Assembly: GCF_000943565.1 (NCBI RefSeq)
Contig: NZ_JTDW01000005.1
Coordinates: forward strand, 186,001-250,000
From: Neotamlana sedimentorum
GTDB lineage: Bacteria > Bacteroidota > Bacteroidia > Flavobacteriales > Flavobacteriaceae
Length of the DNA stretch: 64,000 nt
Reading direction: 5' to 3'
Under the pieces are notes generated by a model. The model worked only from the letters and a program-made list of their open reading frames with translations. It searched no databases and was not told the origin of the DNA. Shown piece by piece: positions 36,889 to 47,206 of the stretch (positions are counted from its first letter, which is position 1; the number at the start of each line of letters is the position of its first letter). The position numbers were made by a program, and so were the translations under genes.

Positions 36889-39189
36889 TTGGCATTGAAA
36901 TTAAAAAAACCACTACTCTACTTATTACTGCTTTCAGGTTTATTTGGTTACGCTCAAAACACTATAAATGGAAAAATTATTGATGCCGAAACAAGCGCGC
37001 CTATAGCTTTCGCTAAAATAATTAATGCTCAAGAAGGAAGCTCAATAACTTCAGATTTAAATGGAAACTTTCAATTAACCTCTTTAGGTTTATATACTTT
37101 TAAAAAGTCGGGGTATTTACCTGTAACTATAAAGATTTCTACATTTAAAAAAAAGGTTGTAAAACTCAATATAAATCCTTCAGAATTAAACGAAATTATT
37201 GTAAACAGTAATTTAATTCCGCAAAGTTTAAAGCTAACCTCGGCGGCAATCAGCATTATTACACCTCAAGATATTGAACGCTCAAACAACATTAATTTTG
37301 TTTCAGTTTTAAACAGAACGCCAGGTGTTTTTATGCAAACCGGCTCGTTAAATACAAACAAAATATCTATTCGAGGTATAGGTGCTAGAAATCAATATGG
37401 CACATCAAAAATTAGAGCCTATTTTAAAGATATACCACTAACTAACGGTAGCGGCGAAACTAATATTGAAGATTTTGAACTTGGCAGCATTAGTAGTTTA
37501 CAAATTACCAAAGGTGCCGTTTCTAGTATTTATGGTGCTGGTCTGGGAGGATTAATTCAATTAAACCCAAAATCATCAAATTTTAAGTCTAGTACGCTTT
37601 CAAACACATTTACTTTCGGTTCTTTTGGCTTGTTTAAAAACTTAGTTCAATTAAACACCAACACCACTAAAACCGGTATAAATGCTATTTACAGCTACAC
37701 AGAACATGATGGCTACCGCGATAATAATAACTATAACAGACAAACACTTACCTTAAATGCAAACCACTACATAAACCCAAATAACGAATTACATTTTTTA
37801 ATGAGTTATGTTGATTTAAAAGCCTTTATACCAAGCTCGATTGATGAAGATAGCTATTTAAACACCCCAACGAGTGCTGCATTTACATGGGAAGCTTCAC
37901 AAGGTCATGAAGATTTTAACCGAGGTGTCTTCGGGTTATCTTGGGAGCATCTATTTTCAAAAAACACAAAACAAATCACAAGTGTATTTACTTCATTTAA
38001 AAACAATTACGAACCCAGACCTTTTAATATTTTAACCGATGATAATTTAGCTTTTGGTATAAGAACACGAACCATTGGTAACACAAAATTGTTTAAAAAC
38101 ACCTTAAAATGGACCACTGGAATCGAGTTATTTACAGATAATTACGCTTACAAAACTTTTGAAAATTTATATGAAGATTTTCCGCCTAACACAGGCAGTG
38201 TAAAAGGCGAAGAACTTTCAAATTTTAAAGAAAATCGTAGCTATTTCAATCTTTTTTTTGAAACCAACCAAAATATAAACGATAATACAGTGTTAAACTT
38301 TGGCATTAATTGGAATCAGACTTGGTATAATTTAGAGGATAATTTTCCAGCTTCAAACGAAAACCCAGACCAATCGGGCTCATATAATTATAAAACCATT
38401 TTTTCTCCTAAATTGGGTATTACGCATCAATTTCATAAAAACACATCTGTTTATGCAAGTGTTAGCCATGGGTTTTCACCTATAACTCTATCGGAAACCT
38501 TATTACCAAACGGACAAATAAATAACGACCTAAAACCCGAAACCGCTTGGAACTACGAAATTGGAACTCGACATGCTTTTTTTAATAATAAGCTTCAATT
38601 AAATACTTCGATTTACAGTTTACAAGTAAAAAATTTGCTGGTTGCACGCCGCATCGCCCAAGATGAATACATTGATATAAACGCCGGAAAAACGCAACAT
38701 AATGGCTTAGAACTTAATTTAAATTTTCAACTTATTTCAAATTCTCAAATTCAAATTGCAACAACCTCAAATTTTACTTTAAACCACTATAAGTTTAAAG
38801 ATTTTATAGATAATGAAAACGATTATTCTGGAAACGATGTAACCGGTGTTCCAAAGAATATGTTTAACTTTATTCTAGATATTAATAGTATGCTTGGAAT
38901 TTACGGAAACATTAATTTTCAACATGTTGGAAAAATACCAATAACCGATGCAAACACGCTTTATTCCAAAAATTACAACCTAACACATAGTAAAATTGGT
39001 TTTAAAAAAGCATTAAGCAAAAAACTTAAAACCAATATTTTTGTTGGTATAAATAATGTTTTTAACACAAAATATGCATCACAAATTTTAATAAATGCCA
39101 CAGGTTTTGGCACAAGCGCACCAAGATATTATTATCCGGGAAATCCTTTAAATTATTTTTGCGGCGCCAACTTAAAATATCAATTTTAA
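36889..39189 (+). CDS. TonB-dependent outer-membrane receptor
   Basis: A 766-residue receptor: signal peptide (to about GYAQ), a carboxypeptidase-regulatory-like domain (TINGKIIDAETSAPIAFAKI), the plug (SNNINFVSVLNRTPGVFM, then ISIRGIGARNQYGTSKIRAY), and the 22-strand barrel ending in LKYQF. The ending with an aromatic residue is typical of barrel proteins. The start is TTG; TACCTTTA (36866-36873) is a weak -7 candidate. It is followed within 2 bp by a PQQ sugar dehydrogenase and then a cytochrome c, so it may bring in PQQ or a sugar rather than a siderophore; that is inference. Confidence 0.92.
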   Translation: MALKLKKPLLYLLLLSGLFGYAQNTINGKIIDAETSAPIAFAKIINAQEGSSITSDLNGNFQLTSLGLYTFKKSGYLPVTIKISTFKKKVVKLNINPSELNEIIVNSNLIPQSLKLTSAAISIITPQDIERSNNINFVSVLNRTPGVFMQTGSLNTNKISIRGIGARNQYGTSKIRAYFKDIPLTNGSGETNIEDFELGSISSLQITKGAVSSIYGAGLGGLIQLNPKSSNFKSSTLSNTFTFGSFGLFKNLVQLNTNTTKTGINAIYSYTEHDGYRDNNNYNRQTLTLNANHYINPNNELHFLMSYVDLKAFIPSSIDEDSYLNTPTSAAFTWEASQGHEDFNRGVFGLSWEHLFSKNTKQITSVFTSFKNNYEPRPFNILTDDNLAFGIRTRTIGNTKLFKNTLKWTTGIELFTDNYAYKTFENLYEDFPPNTGSVKGEELSNFKENRSYFNLFFETNQNINDNTVLNFGINWNQTWYNLEDNFPASNENPDQSGSYNYKTIFSPKLGITHQFHKNTSVYASVSHGFSPITLSETLLPNGQINNDLKPETAWNYEIGTRHAFFNNKLQLNTSIYSLQVKNLLVARRIAQDEYIDINAGKTQHNGLELNLNFQLISNSQIQIATTSNFTLNHYKFKDFIDNENDYSGNDVTGVPKNMFNFILDINSMLGIYGNINFQHVGKIPITDANTLYSKNYNLTHSKIGFKKALSKKLKTNIFVGINNVFNTKYASQILINATGFGTSAPRYYYPGNPLNYFCGANLKYQF

Positions 39190-39191
39190 TT

Positions 39192-40313
39192 ATGAAAAAA
39201 CTTAGCTTAACACTCATTACATTCATTACTTGTTTGGCTTGCGCACAACAAAATGAAACCGAAATTATAGCCGAAATACCTACCCATATTAATTACACAA
39301 CAGAATTAATTGTTCCAGATTTATTTAACCCGTGGGGCATGGCGTTTTTACCAGACGGAAGTATTTTAATAACCGAAAAATCTGGCGAGTTAGTACATTA
39401 CAAAAATGGCAAAACAACTTCAATTTCTGGTTTACCCGAAATATATGTTCGTGGTCAAGGCGGATTTTTAGATATAGAAGCTCACCCAAATTATAAAAAT
39501 AATGGCTGGATTTATTTTACTTATGCATCATCCGAAGGTGAAGACAGCGGCGGTAACACAGCTCTTATGCGTGCAAAAATTAAAAATAACACATTAGTAG
39601 AAAAAGAACTTTTATACAAAGCCACACCAAACACAACTCGTGGCCAACACTTTGGGTCACGTATAACTTTTGATAATGACGGCTATTTATATTTTTCTGT
39701 GGGCGAACGCGGACAGCGTGATGTAAATCCGCAAGATATAACAAGAGATGGTGGCAAAATTTACAGATTAAATGATGATGGTTCTATCCCTAAAGATAAT
39801 CCGTTTGTAAAAACAGAAAATGCAAAAACAGCTATTTATAGCTACGGGCATCGTAATCCGCAAGGCATGATAAAACATCCTTATACCGGAGCAATTTGGG
39901 TACATGAACACGGTCCAAAAGGTGGCGATGAGATTAATATTATAAAAAAAGGAGCTAACTTTGGTTGGCCTGTAATTTCGTATGGTGTTAATTATAGTGG
40001 CACATCTTTTACAGATATTACAGCAAAAAAAGGCATGGAACAACCACTCTTTTACTGGGCACCTTCTATAGCACCAAGCGGAATGGCTTTTGTAACCTCA
40101 AAAAAATATCCAGACTGGAAAGACAACATTTTGGTTGGCTCTTTAAAGTTTATGTATTTAGAGCGCTTAATATTGAAAAATGATAAAGTTGTTAAGCGTG
40201 AAAAACTATTTGAAGGTTTAGGCAGAGTTAGAAATGTAGTTCAAGCTCCTGATGGATACATTTACGTAGGCATCGAAAATTATGGTATTGTTAAAATAGT
40301 TCCTAAAAAATAA
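39192..40313 (+). CDS. PQQ-dependent aldose sugar dehydrogenase (soluble GDH family)
   Basis: A 373-residue exported enzyme (start at ATG 39192 after the TonB stop; the upstream ATG at 39159 would overlap that gene). It has a short signal peptide ending near a Cys (LACAQQ), so it may be a lipoprotein, although the lipobox is not canonical. The six-bladed propeller of the GDH-B/YliI family is evident in NPWGMAFLPDGS, GQGGFLDIEAHPNY, FGSRITFDNDGYLYFSVGERG, YGHRNPQGM and HEHGPKGGDEINI. It oxidises aldoses with PQQ as cofactor and passes electrons to a carrier, most likely the cytochrome c encoded 3 bp downstream. Confidence 0.93.
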   Translation: MKKLSLTLITFITCLACAQQNETEIIAEIPTHINYTTELIVPDLFNPWGMAFLPDGSILITEKSGELVHYKNGKTTSISGLPEIYVRGQGGFLDIEAHPNYKNNGWIYFTYASSEGEDSGGNTALMRAKIKNNTLVEKELLYKATPNTTRGQHFGSRITFDNDGYLYFSVGERGQRDVNPQDITRDGGKIYRLNDDGSIPKDNPFVKTENAKTAIYSYGHRNPQGMIKHPYTGAIWVHEHGPKGGDEINIIKKGANFGWPVISYGVNYSGTSFTDITAKKGMEQPLFYWAPSIAPSGMAFVTSKKYPDWKDNILVGSLKFMYLERLILKNDKVVKREKLFEGLGRVRNVVQAPDGYIYVGIENYGIVKIVPKK

Positions 40314-40316
40314 AAT

Positions 40317-40724
40317 ATGAAATCAACTTCAATTTTAATAGTAATTCTAATTTCAGTTTTGTCTATTAACAATTTACAAGCGCAAGATAAAAACCTAGAA
40401 GAAAGTTTAAAACGTGGTGAATCTGTTTATCAAGATTTCTGCATGACTTGCCACATGGCTAACGGCGAAGGTGTAAAACGTGCATTTCCGCCTTTAGCAA
40501 AATCTGATTATTTAATGCAAAACAGAGAAGCCAGCATTAAAGCTATTAAATATGGACTTAGAGGCACCATTGAAGTAAACGGAAACACGTACAAAGGCAT
40601 GATGGCTCCTATGGGCTTAAGCGATAAAGAAGTAGCCGATGTTATGAACTATATTACCAATAGTTGGGGTAATGAGAATAAAAAAATAATTACAGAAACA
40701 GAAGTTTCTAATATTAAAAAGTAA
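40317..40724 (+). CDS. c-type cytochrome
   Basis: A 135-residue exported monohaem cytochrome: signal peptide (1-22), haem motif CMTCH in the GESVYQDFCMTCHMANGEG segment, and axial Met in MMAPMG. It is the third gene of the TonB receptor - sugar dehydrogenase - cytochrome run, and probably takes electrons from the PQQ enzyme. Confidence 0.93.
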   Translation: MKSTSILIVILISVLSINNLQAQDKNLEESLKRGESVYQDFCMTCHMANGEGVKRAFPPLAKSDYLMQNREASIKAIKYGLRGTIEVNGNTYKGMMAPMGLSDKEVADVMNYITNSWGNENKKIITETEVSNIKK

Positions 40725-40755
40725 AATTCTTTTTAGCTTTAGCTTAGCAAATAGT

Positions 40756-40763
40756 TAACTTTG
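40756..40763 (+). promoter_or_regulatory. -7 element of the udk-mutB operon
   Basis: TAACTTTG, 22 bases before the udk ATG. Confidence 0.6.
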
Positions 40764-40785
40764 TAACCTAAAAAAATTACTTTTT

Positions 40786-41391
40786 ATGTTAGTTATTGGT
40801 ATTGCAGGCGGTACAGGTTGTGGTAAAACAACGGTTGTAAATCAAATTTTAAAAGAACTTCCAGAAGGCGAAGTTGGTATATTATCACAAGATTCTTATT
40901 ATAAAGATACGTCTCACCTATCGTTCGACGAGCGTGTTAAAATAAACTTCGATCACCCAAGATCTATAGATTTTGATTTAATTGAAGAACACCTAACCGA
41001 ATTAAAAAAAGGTAATGCCATAGACCAACCTGTGTATTCGTTCGTTAAACATAATAGAACCGGCGATACTATTCATACATTACCAAGAAAAGTAATGATT
41101 GTTGAAGGTATTTTGGTATTAAGCAACCCCGAGTTGCGTAAAATGTTTGATATTAAAATATTTGTACATGCCGATAGTGACGAACGCTTAATTAGACGTT
41201 TAAGAAGAGATATTACAGAGCGCGGACGTGATTTAGACGAGGTTTTAAACCGATATAAAACCACATTAAAACCAATGCACTCGCAATTTATTGAGCCCAT
41301 GAAAGAGTATGCAGATATCATAATACCTAACAACCACTACAATACTGTTGCTATAGATATTGTAAAAACTATAATTAACGACAAACTGTAA
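40786..41391 (+). CDS. udk: uridine kinase
   Basis: Phosphorylates uridine and cytidine in pyrimidine salvage. The 201-residue protein has the P-loop GIAGGTGCGKTT at the N-terminus and the nucleoside-binding segments SQDSYYKD and FDHPRSIDFD, followed by RRLRRDITERGRDLDEVL. It starts a five-gene run that continues into a divisome gene and the mutase genes. Confidence 0.95.
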   Translation: MLVIGIAGGTGCGKTTVVNQILKELPEGEVGILSQDSYYKDTSHLSFDERVKINFDHPRSIDFDLIEEHLTELKKGNAIDQPVYSFVKHNRTGDTIHTLPRKVMIVEGILVLSNPELRKMFDIKIFVHADSDERLIRRLRRDITERGRDLDEVLNRYKTTLKPMHSQFIEPMKEYADIIIPNNHYNTVAIDIVKTIINDKL

Positions 41392-41398
41392 TAGCACA

Positions 41399-41713
41399 AT
41401 GAAAAGCTTCAAAAATAAATATCTAAAACCATTTAAAAATTGGTTTATACTTATACTGGTTATTTTTGCGGTTTGGATGTTTTTTTTCGATGCCAACTCG
41501 TGGCTTATTCATCATGAATTAAATACAGATATTGAAAATTTAGAAAAAGAAAAAGAGTATTACAGAAAAGAAATTGAAAAAGATAAAAAAGCCTTAAAAG
41601 AATTAAGTACAGACGAAGGCCTAGAAAAATTTGCTCGCGAAGAATATTACATGAAACGCGAAAACGAAGAAATTTACATTATAGAATATGAAGACAGCCT
41701 AAAAACCAATTAA
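41399..41713 (+). CDS. septum formation initiator (FtsB/DivIC family)
   Basis: A 104-residue bitopic membrane protein with one helix (about 13-33, NWFILILVIFAVWMFFFDAN) and a periplasmic Lys/Glu-rich coiled coil, ending with LEKFAREEYYMKRENEEIYI, the FtsB/DivIC family signature. It would be part of the FtsQ-FtsL-FtsB subcomplex of the divisome. Seven bp separate it from udk and two from mutA, an odd but commonly seen flavobacterial order. Confidence 0.92.
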   Translation: MKSFKNKYLKPFKNWFILILVIFAVWMFFFDANSWLIHHELNTDIENLEKEKEYYRKEIEKDKKALKELSTDEGLEKFAREEYYMKRENEEIYIIEYEDSLKTN

Positions 41714-41715
41714 TT

Positions 41716-43083
41716 ATGAGCAATAACTTGTTTGATGATTTTAATGAGGTTTCGGCAAAACAGTGGAAACAAAAAATACAATATGAGCTTCAAGGCGAAG
41801 ATTATAATGCGCTTTTATGGCAAACTAACGAATCTATTTTAGTTAAGCCTTTTTATCATGCAGAAGATTTAAAAAATCTACCCCAACCACAAAATACAAA
41901 AGCCACCAAATGGAAAATAGGTCAAACTATTTATGTGGCGGACACAAAAATATCTAATAAAAACGCGCTTTTTGCTATAAAAAATGGTGTAGAAAGTCTC
42001 GCTTTTATAATCCCTTCGGAAACTGTTTCAATAGAAAATTTACTAAAAGGTATTAACCTTGAAACTATCGAAATTCATTTTAAACCGCTTTTTCTTTCGC
42101 ATACGTTCTTAGAAAAATATCCACAAAAAAAAAATATATTCATTCATAACGATATTATTGGAAACTTAGGTAAATCCGGAAACTGGTTTCAAAACTCAAA
42201 ACACGACATTAATACCTTTAAAAAAATTTACAGCGTAACCAATACGTTATCTGTCGATGCAGCTTTATACCAAAATGCAGGAGCCAATATAGTTCAACAG
42301 TTGGCTTATTCTTTAGCACATGCTAACGAGTATTTAAATATTTTGAATGAAGATGGTCTGCTAACAACAAAAACAGAAGTCGTATTTCAATTTGCAATCG
42401 ATTCTAATTACTTTTTCGAAATTGCAAAATTAAGAGCCATACGTTTACTTTGGAAATCTTTAGCCCCAACGTATAATTTAAGTACTAATTGTGAAATTAT
42501 AGTATTACCAACCTTACGTAATAAAACCATTTACGAAAACTATAATAATTTACTCCGAACTACTACCGAGTGTATGAGTGGTATTTTAGGAGGTGCAAAC
42601 ACAGTTTTTAACATTCCGTATAACACGGTTACTAAAAATAACAATGCTTTTAACGAGCGCATTGCCAGAAACCAACTATTAATTTTAAAACACGAAAGCC
42701 ATTTTAATACCGTTAATAATCCGGTAGACGGCTCGTACTATATTGAAACTATAACAAATCAATTAGCTGAAAAAGCCCTTAACCTATTTAAGGATATTGA
42801 AAAAAGTGGCGGTTTCCTAAAGCAGTTAAAGTTGGGCACTATTCAACGTAAAATAAAAGCGAGCTCAAATAAAACCGAACAACAATTAGAAAATAACGAA
42901 ACTATTTTAGTAGGCGTAAACGCTCATAAATACCCTGTAAAGGATATTGGTAAAAACATACAAAAATATCCTTTTATAAGTTTAAAGCCAAGATTAACAA
43001 AAATAGAATCTATAATAGAAAAACGAGTATCAGAAAATTTAGAACGCAAACGATTATATAAAAAATTTAAAAATGAAAACTAA
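41716..43083 (+). CDS. mutA: methylmalonyl-CoA mutase small (beta) subunit
   Basis: A 455-residue non-catalytic partner of MutB. The FNEVSAKQWKQKIQYELQGEDY start, the TIM-barrel text (VDAALYQNAGANIVQQLAYSLA, AIRLLWKSLA, ILGGANTVFNIPYN) and the absence of the C-terminal B12-binding domain (no DxHxxG) fit the small subunit. The heterodimer converts (R)-methylmalonyl-CoA and succinyl-CoA. It overlaps the next gene by 11 bp. Confidence 0.94.
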   Translation: MSNNLFDDFNEVSAKQWKQKIQYELQGEDYNALLWQTNESILVKPFYHAEDLKNLPQPQNTKATKWKIGQTIYVADTKISNKNALFAIKNGVESLAFIIPSETVSIENLLKGINLETIEIHFKPLFLSHTFLEKYPQKKNIFIHNDIIGNLGKSGNWFQNSKHDINTFKKIYSVTNTLSVDAALYQNAGANIVQQLAYSLAHANEYLNILNEDGLLTTKTEVVFQFAIDSNYFFEIAKLRAIRLLWKSLAPTYNLSTNCEIIVLPTLRNKTIYENYNNLLRTTTECMSGILGGANTVFNIPYNTVTKNNNAFNERIARNQLLILKHESHFNTVNNPVDGSYYIETITNQLAEKALNLFKDIEKSGGFLKQLKLGTIQRKIKASSNKTEQQLENNETILVGVNAHKYPVKDIGKNIQKYPFISLKPRLTKIESIIEKRVSENLERKRLYKKFKNEN

Positions 43084-43687
43084 AAATTTACACTTTCTTT
43101 TTTTTATACTATTAGCCTTTAATTTTAACTGTAAACAACAGGTTACAGCAAAATTGTCGGAATATAAATACACCGAACAAAAAGCAACTATAACTTGTAA
43201 TCCAGATACAGATGCTTTGTTAAAAGAAGCATTTTATAGCTTTGAAAACGATATTATCAAAGCCTACGATAAAACAGGAAAAAATAAAATAAAAGCATAT
43301 CGAACTTTTATAAACTTCTCAATAGGAAACCGCGTACAATTCGATAAAATATTATCGAAACATACAAAAGAAGTTTTCGATGCGCTTAAAACCTATCCCA
43401 ATTTATGGGTTGATAATCATTTAAATTATAACAGCGAATTGGTAAGTTGTTTGGCAAGTAAAATTGCAGATAACAATTTAAAAACAACTTTTAATGCATT
43501 GGTTAGCACAAACAGCATGAGTACCAAAGTTTTTACCCCAGCAATACGCGCCAATTCACGTTATGTAAACGATCCTTATTTACTAACTTATATTGCGCTC
43601 GATTACTTTTATGCCAAAATGTTTCAACTAGATTTCACAAAGATTAATTTTGAAACTAACACAAACTCAACGGAAAAAGCAAAATAA
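43073..43687 (+). CDS. lipoprotein of unknown function within the mutA-mutB operon
   Basis: A 204-residue exported protein. The signal peptide ends with FNFNC, a plausible lipobox, followed by KQQ. The mature part is helical with a repeated Asn/Lys-rich character and no motif I recognise ([20 protein letters not shown], then [20 protein letters not shown]). It overlaps mutA by 11 bp and is 14 bp ahead of mutB. A periplasmic lipoprotein in a cytoplasmic B12 enzyme operon is unusual, and no function is assigned. Confidence 0.8.
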   Translation: MKTKNLHFLFFILLAFNFNCKQQVTAKLSEYKYTEQKATITCNPDTDALLKEAFYSFENDIIKAYDKTGKNKIKAYRTFINFSIGNRVQFDKILSKHTKEVFDALKTYPNLWVDNHLNYNSELVSCLASKIADNNLKTTFNALVSTNSMSTKVFTPAIRANSRYVNDPYLLTYIALDYFYAKMFQLDFTKINFETNTNSTEKAK

Positions 43688-43701
43688 TTAGTTTAAAACA
43701 A

Positions 43702-45858
43702 ATGCCAAGAAAAAATCTTCAACATATCACCTTAAATTTCGATGATACTCAACAGGCACAGGAAAATACCATATTGGAAACAGCCGAAGGTATTAGCATA
43801 AAATCGAATTATACACATAAGGATATTGAGGATTTAAATCATATAAATTTCGCTGCCGGTATCCCTCCTTTTCTGCGCGGGCCTTACAGCACAATGTATA
43901 TAAAAAAACCGTGGACCATTAGGCAATATGCAGGTTTTAGTACAGCCGAAGAAAGCAATGCATTTTATAAACGCAATTTAAAATCTGGACAAAAAGGGCT
44001 TTCTATTGCATTCGATTTGGCAACACATCGCGGTTACGATTCCGATCACGAACGGGTTATTGGCGATGTTGGTAAAGCTGGTGTTGCTATTGATACGGTT
44101 GAGGATATGAAGTTATTATTCAACCAAATTCCGCTCGATAAAATATCGGTTTCTATGACTATGAATGGTGCCGTTTTACCCATTTTAGCTTTTTATATTG
44201 TGGCTGCCGGAGAACAAGGAGTTAAGCCTGAAAAATTAGCTGGAACCATCCAAAACGATATTTTAAAAGAGTTTATGGTGCGTAACACTTACATTTATCC
44301 ACCAAAGCCTTCTATGAAAATTATTTCAGATATCTTATTATACACCAGTAAATACATGCCTAAATTTAATAGCATCAGTATTTCTGGATATCACATTCAA
44401 GAAGCTGGAGCAACCTGCGATATTGAATTAGCTTATACCCTAGCCGATGGATTGGAGTATATTAGAAATGGACTTGAAGTGGGCTTAAATATTGATGAAT
44501 TTGCTCCTAGACTTTCCTTTTTTTGGGGAATTGGAATGAATCATTTTATGGAAATTGCTAAAATGAGAGCTGCCAGAATTTTGTGGGCAAAAATTGTAAA
44601 ACAATTTAATCCAAAACATCCCAAATCTTCGACTTTACGAGCTCATTGCCAAACTAGCGGCTGGAGTTTAACAGAACAAGATCCTTACAACAACATAGCC
44701 CGAACAACTATTGAAGCTACGGCTGCTGTATTTGGTGGCACGCAAAGTTTACATACAAATGCTTTAGACGAAGCTATTGCACTCCCAACCGATTTTACAG
44801 CAAGAATAGCTCGTAACACGCAAATATATTTACAAGAAGAAACCGGAATTACTAAAACCGTAGACCCTTGGGCAGGTAGTTATTTTGTTGAAAAACTCAC
44901 AAACGACATTGCCGAAAAAGCCTGGGAGCATATTGAAGAAATTGAAAGCTTAGGCGGCATGACAAAAGCGCTTGAAACGGGTATTCCAAAACAGCGTATT
45001 GAAGAAGCTGCAACAAAAAAACAAACACGAATAGATTCTGGTAAAGACATTATTGTTGGTGTAAATAAATATCAAACTCAAAAGGAATCGCCTTTAGATA
45101 TTTTAGAGGTTGACAACCAAAAAGTAAGACAACAACAAATAGAACGTTTACAAAACATTAAGGGCTCAAGACATGAAAAAATGGTACAGGAAGCCTTAAA
45201 CAATTTAACCACAGCAGCAAATAATTTTGTAAATTCAACCACAAAATCGGCTGGTTATAATCCAGATTCTAATTTACTAGCTTTAGCCGTTATTGCGGCA
45301 AGAGCACGTGCTACATTAGGCGAAATTAGTGATGCTCTTGAAGTTGCCTTTGGACGTTACAAAGCCGATATAAAATCATTTTCGGGCGTGTACAGTAAAG
45401 AAATTAAAGATGATAGTAGTTTTAAAAAAGCACAAGCTTTAGCAGATAGCTTTACCGAACAAGAAGGCAGACGACCACGTATTATGATTTCGAAAATGGG
45501 ACAAGATGGTCACGACAGGGGCGCCAAGGTAGTAGCAACAAGTTATGCCGATATGGGTTTTGATGTTGATATTAGCCCGTTGTTTCAAACACCAAATGAA
45601 GTTGCTAAACAAGCTGTAGAAAACGATGTTCATATTTTAGGAATTTCTAGTTTAGCAGGAGCGCATAAAACCTTACTTCCGCAAGTTATTGAAGCGCTTA
45701 AAAATAACGGACGTGACGATATTATGGTTATTGTTGGCGGTGTAATTCCGAAACAAGATTATCAATTTTTATTTGATGCTGGCGTTGTTGCTGTTTTTGG
45801 TCCAGGTACTAAAATTAGTGATGCTGCTATTCAACTTCTTGAGATTTTAATGGATTGA
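43702..45858 (+). CDS. mutB: methylmalonyl-CoA mutase large (catalytic) subunit
   Basis: A 718-residue adenosylcobalamin enzyme. The N-terminal barrel holds substrate motifs ([48 protein letters not shown]) and the C-terminal Rossmann domain binds B12 through DGHDRG, with the lower-axial His, and later SSLAGAH and GGVIP. Full length. It is the last gene of the run that begins with udk; 187 bp of non-coding DNA follow before the convergent epimerase gene. Confidence 0.97.
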   Translation: MPRKNLQHITLNFDDTQQAQENTILETAEGISIKSNYTHKDIEDLNHINFAAGIPPFLRGPYSTMYIKKPWTIRQYAGFSTAEESNAFYKRNLKSGQKGLSIAFDLATHRGYDSDHERVIGDVGKAGVAIDTVEDMKLLFNQIPLDKISVSMTMNGAVLPILAFYIVAAGEQGVKPEKLAGTIQNDILKEFMVRNTYIYPPKPSMKIISDILLYTSKYMPKFNSISISGYHIQEAGATCDIELAYTLADGLEYIRNGLEVGLNIDEFAPRLSFFWGIGMNHFMEIAKMRAARILWAKIVKQFNPKHPKSSTLRAHCQTSGWSLTEQDPYNNIARTTIEATAAVFGGTQSLHTNALDEAIALPTDFTARIARNTQIYLQEETGITKTVDPWAGSYFVEKLTNDIAEKAWEHIEEIESLGGMTKALETGIPKQRIEEAATKKQTRIDSGKDIIVGVNKYQTQKESPLDILEVDNQKVRQQQIERLQNIKGSRHEKMVQEALNNLTTAANNFVNSTTKSAGYNPDSNLLALAVIAARARATLGEISDALEVAFGRYKADIKSFSGVYSKEIKDDSSFKKAQALADSFTEQEGRRPRIMISKMGQDGHDRGAKVVATSYADMGFDVDISPLFQTPNEVAKQAVENDVHILGISSLAGAHKTLLPQVIEALKNNGRDDIMVIVGGVIPKQDYQFLFDAGVVAVFGPGTKISDAAIQLLEILMD

Positions 45859-46045
45859 TTTAAATAAGTCCTTTGTATATTTTATGTGGTTTTTTAATGG
45901 GCAATAAAAAGAAATTACAAGTACATCAAATATTTTATTAAACCTTTATACCCTTTTCTGGCATTTTAGGAATTAAATAAGTTTGTATAATCGTTTAAAA
46001 TTATTTTTTAATGATTCTCTTTCCATAATAAAAAGAAAAAGTATC

Positions 46046-46951
46046 TTAATTTAAGATATTACTTAATGCCGGTTGTAAATAATTGTATTTAAAGTTAAAT
46101 CCCTTATTTTCCAGTTTTTTTGAGCTTACACGCTGGCTTTCAAATAATAAAATATGCATTTCGCCTAAAACCAATTTCATAATTATCTTAGGAATTCCTG
46201 GTAAAAAACAAGGCATTTCGAGAGTTTTAGCAATTGTTTTAATTAGTTCTTTATTGGTTATAGGGTTTGGCGCCACTGCATTATAAACGCCGTTTAATTT
46301 ATATTTTAATACATACATAAAACATCGTGCTAAATCTGTAATATGAATCCAGGATTGCCATTGTTTACCAGATCCGAATGGAGCCGATAATCCTAATTTT
46401 GCTGGTTTAATCATTTGTGATAAAGCACCTCCATTTTTAGCTAAAACTAAACCAATTCGAATTTTTGCTACGGCAATATTTAAGGTTTTAAATGCGTTTG
46501 CCGAGGCTTCCCAAGCTGTTACCACATTTGCTAAAAAAGTATTGTTAGCATTTGTTACATCTTCGCTGTAATAATTTGTTAAAGAATCTGGGTAAATACC
46601 AATGGCACTAGCAGAAATGAGCTGTTTTACTTGATGGTTTTCTGTTTTTAAAGTTTCAAATAATAATTTAGCAGATTGCGTTCTACTATTTAGAATTATT
46701 TTTTTGTTTGCTTTGGTCCATCGTTTAGCAATATTTGCCCCAGCCAAATGAATTATAGCGTCTACTTTATTTAAGCAGTTAACGTCTATTTCACCTTTTG
46801 AAGGATTCCAATAAAATCCTTGATAATTGTTGTTTTGCTCTAGTTTAGATTTATTTGTAGTTAAATAATTGACTGCAATTTCTTTTTCTTTACAAAGTTT
46901 TACAATTTCGCTTCCTACCAAACCCGTTGCTCCTGTTATTAAAACTCGCAT
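46046..46951 (-). CDS. TIGR01777-family epimerase (SDR39U1-like)
   Basis: A 301-residue NAD(P)-binding protein: VLITGATGLVGSEIVKLC at the start, the middle HLAGANIAKRWTKANKKIIL and SASAIGIYP with Y-x3-K-like residues, and the end signature KLGLSAPFGSGKQWQSWIHI with LNGVYNAVAPNP. The last ~45 residues are the DUF1731-type C-terminal domain (KIIMKLVLGEMHILLFESQR). The family is an extended short-chain dehydrogenase without a firmly known substrate. Leftward, alone. Confidence 0.92.
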   Translation of the reverse strand: MRVLITGATGLVGSEIVKLCKEKEIAVNYLTTNKSKLEQNNNYQGFYWNPSKGEIDVNCLNKVDAIIHLAGANIAKRWTKANKKIILNSRTQSAKLLFETLKTENHQVKQLISASAIGIYPDSLTNYYSEDVTNANNTFLANVVTAWEASANAFKTLNIAVAKIRIGLVLAKNGGALSQMIKPAKLGLSAPFGSGKQWQSWIHITDLARCFMYVLKYKLNGVYNAVAPNPITNKELIKTIAKTLEMPCFLPGIPKIIMKLVLGEMHILLFESQRVSSKKLENKGFNFKYNYLQPALSNILN

Positions 46952-47125
46952 GTTCTTTTTTTATTAAAATTACAAAAAAGTAAAGGCCTTTCCTGCTGTT
47001 TTAATGAAGGTTTAACAGTTTAATTTATATTGAATTTTAATAAATTATATCAAGATTTAATAAAACCATCTACACAATTGTAATGGAACTAGTTTCCTTT
47101 TTCCATTTTTAAATATTAGGATTTA

Positions 47126-47206
47126 GCGTGAATACTTCGTCGCCCTCAGCATTTAGCGCTTTCACAATATTCGGCGTGAATGCTTCGTTGCCCTCAGCAT
47201 TTCACG
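47126..47206. repeat. 33-bp imperfect direct repeat (48-bp period) at the 3' end of mnmD
   Basis: GCGTGAATACTTCGTCGCCC and its continuation (47126-47158) recur at 47174-47206 with five mismatches. The period is 48 bp, a multiple of three. On the minus strand the gene-side copy encodes KREMLRATKHSR and the outer copy reads KR-stop-MLRATKYSR-stop in the same frame. This is a tandem duplication of the end of mnmD. Confidence 0.85.

Noticed and set aside
36759-36983. 74-codon plus-strand frame overlapping the TonB receptor start
   Set aside because: Its 3' half overlaps receptor coding sequence in another frame and its text has no domain features beyond A+T-rich bias.
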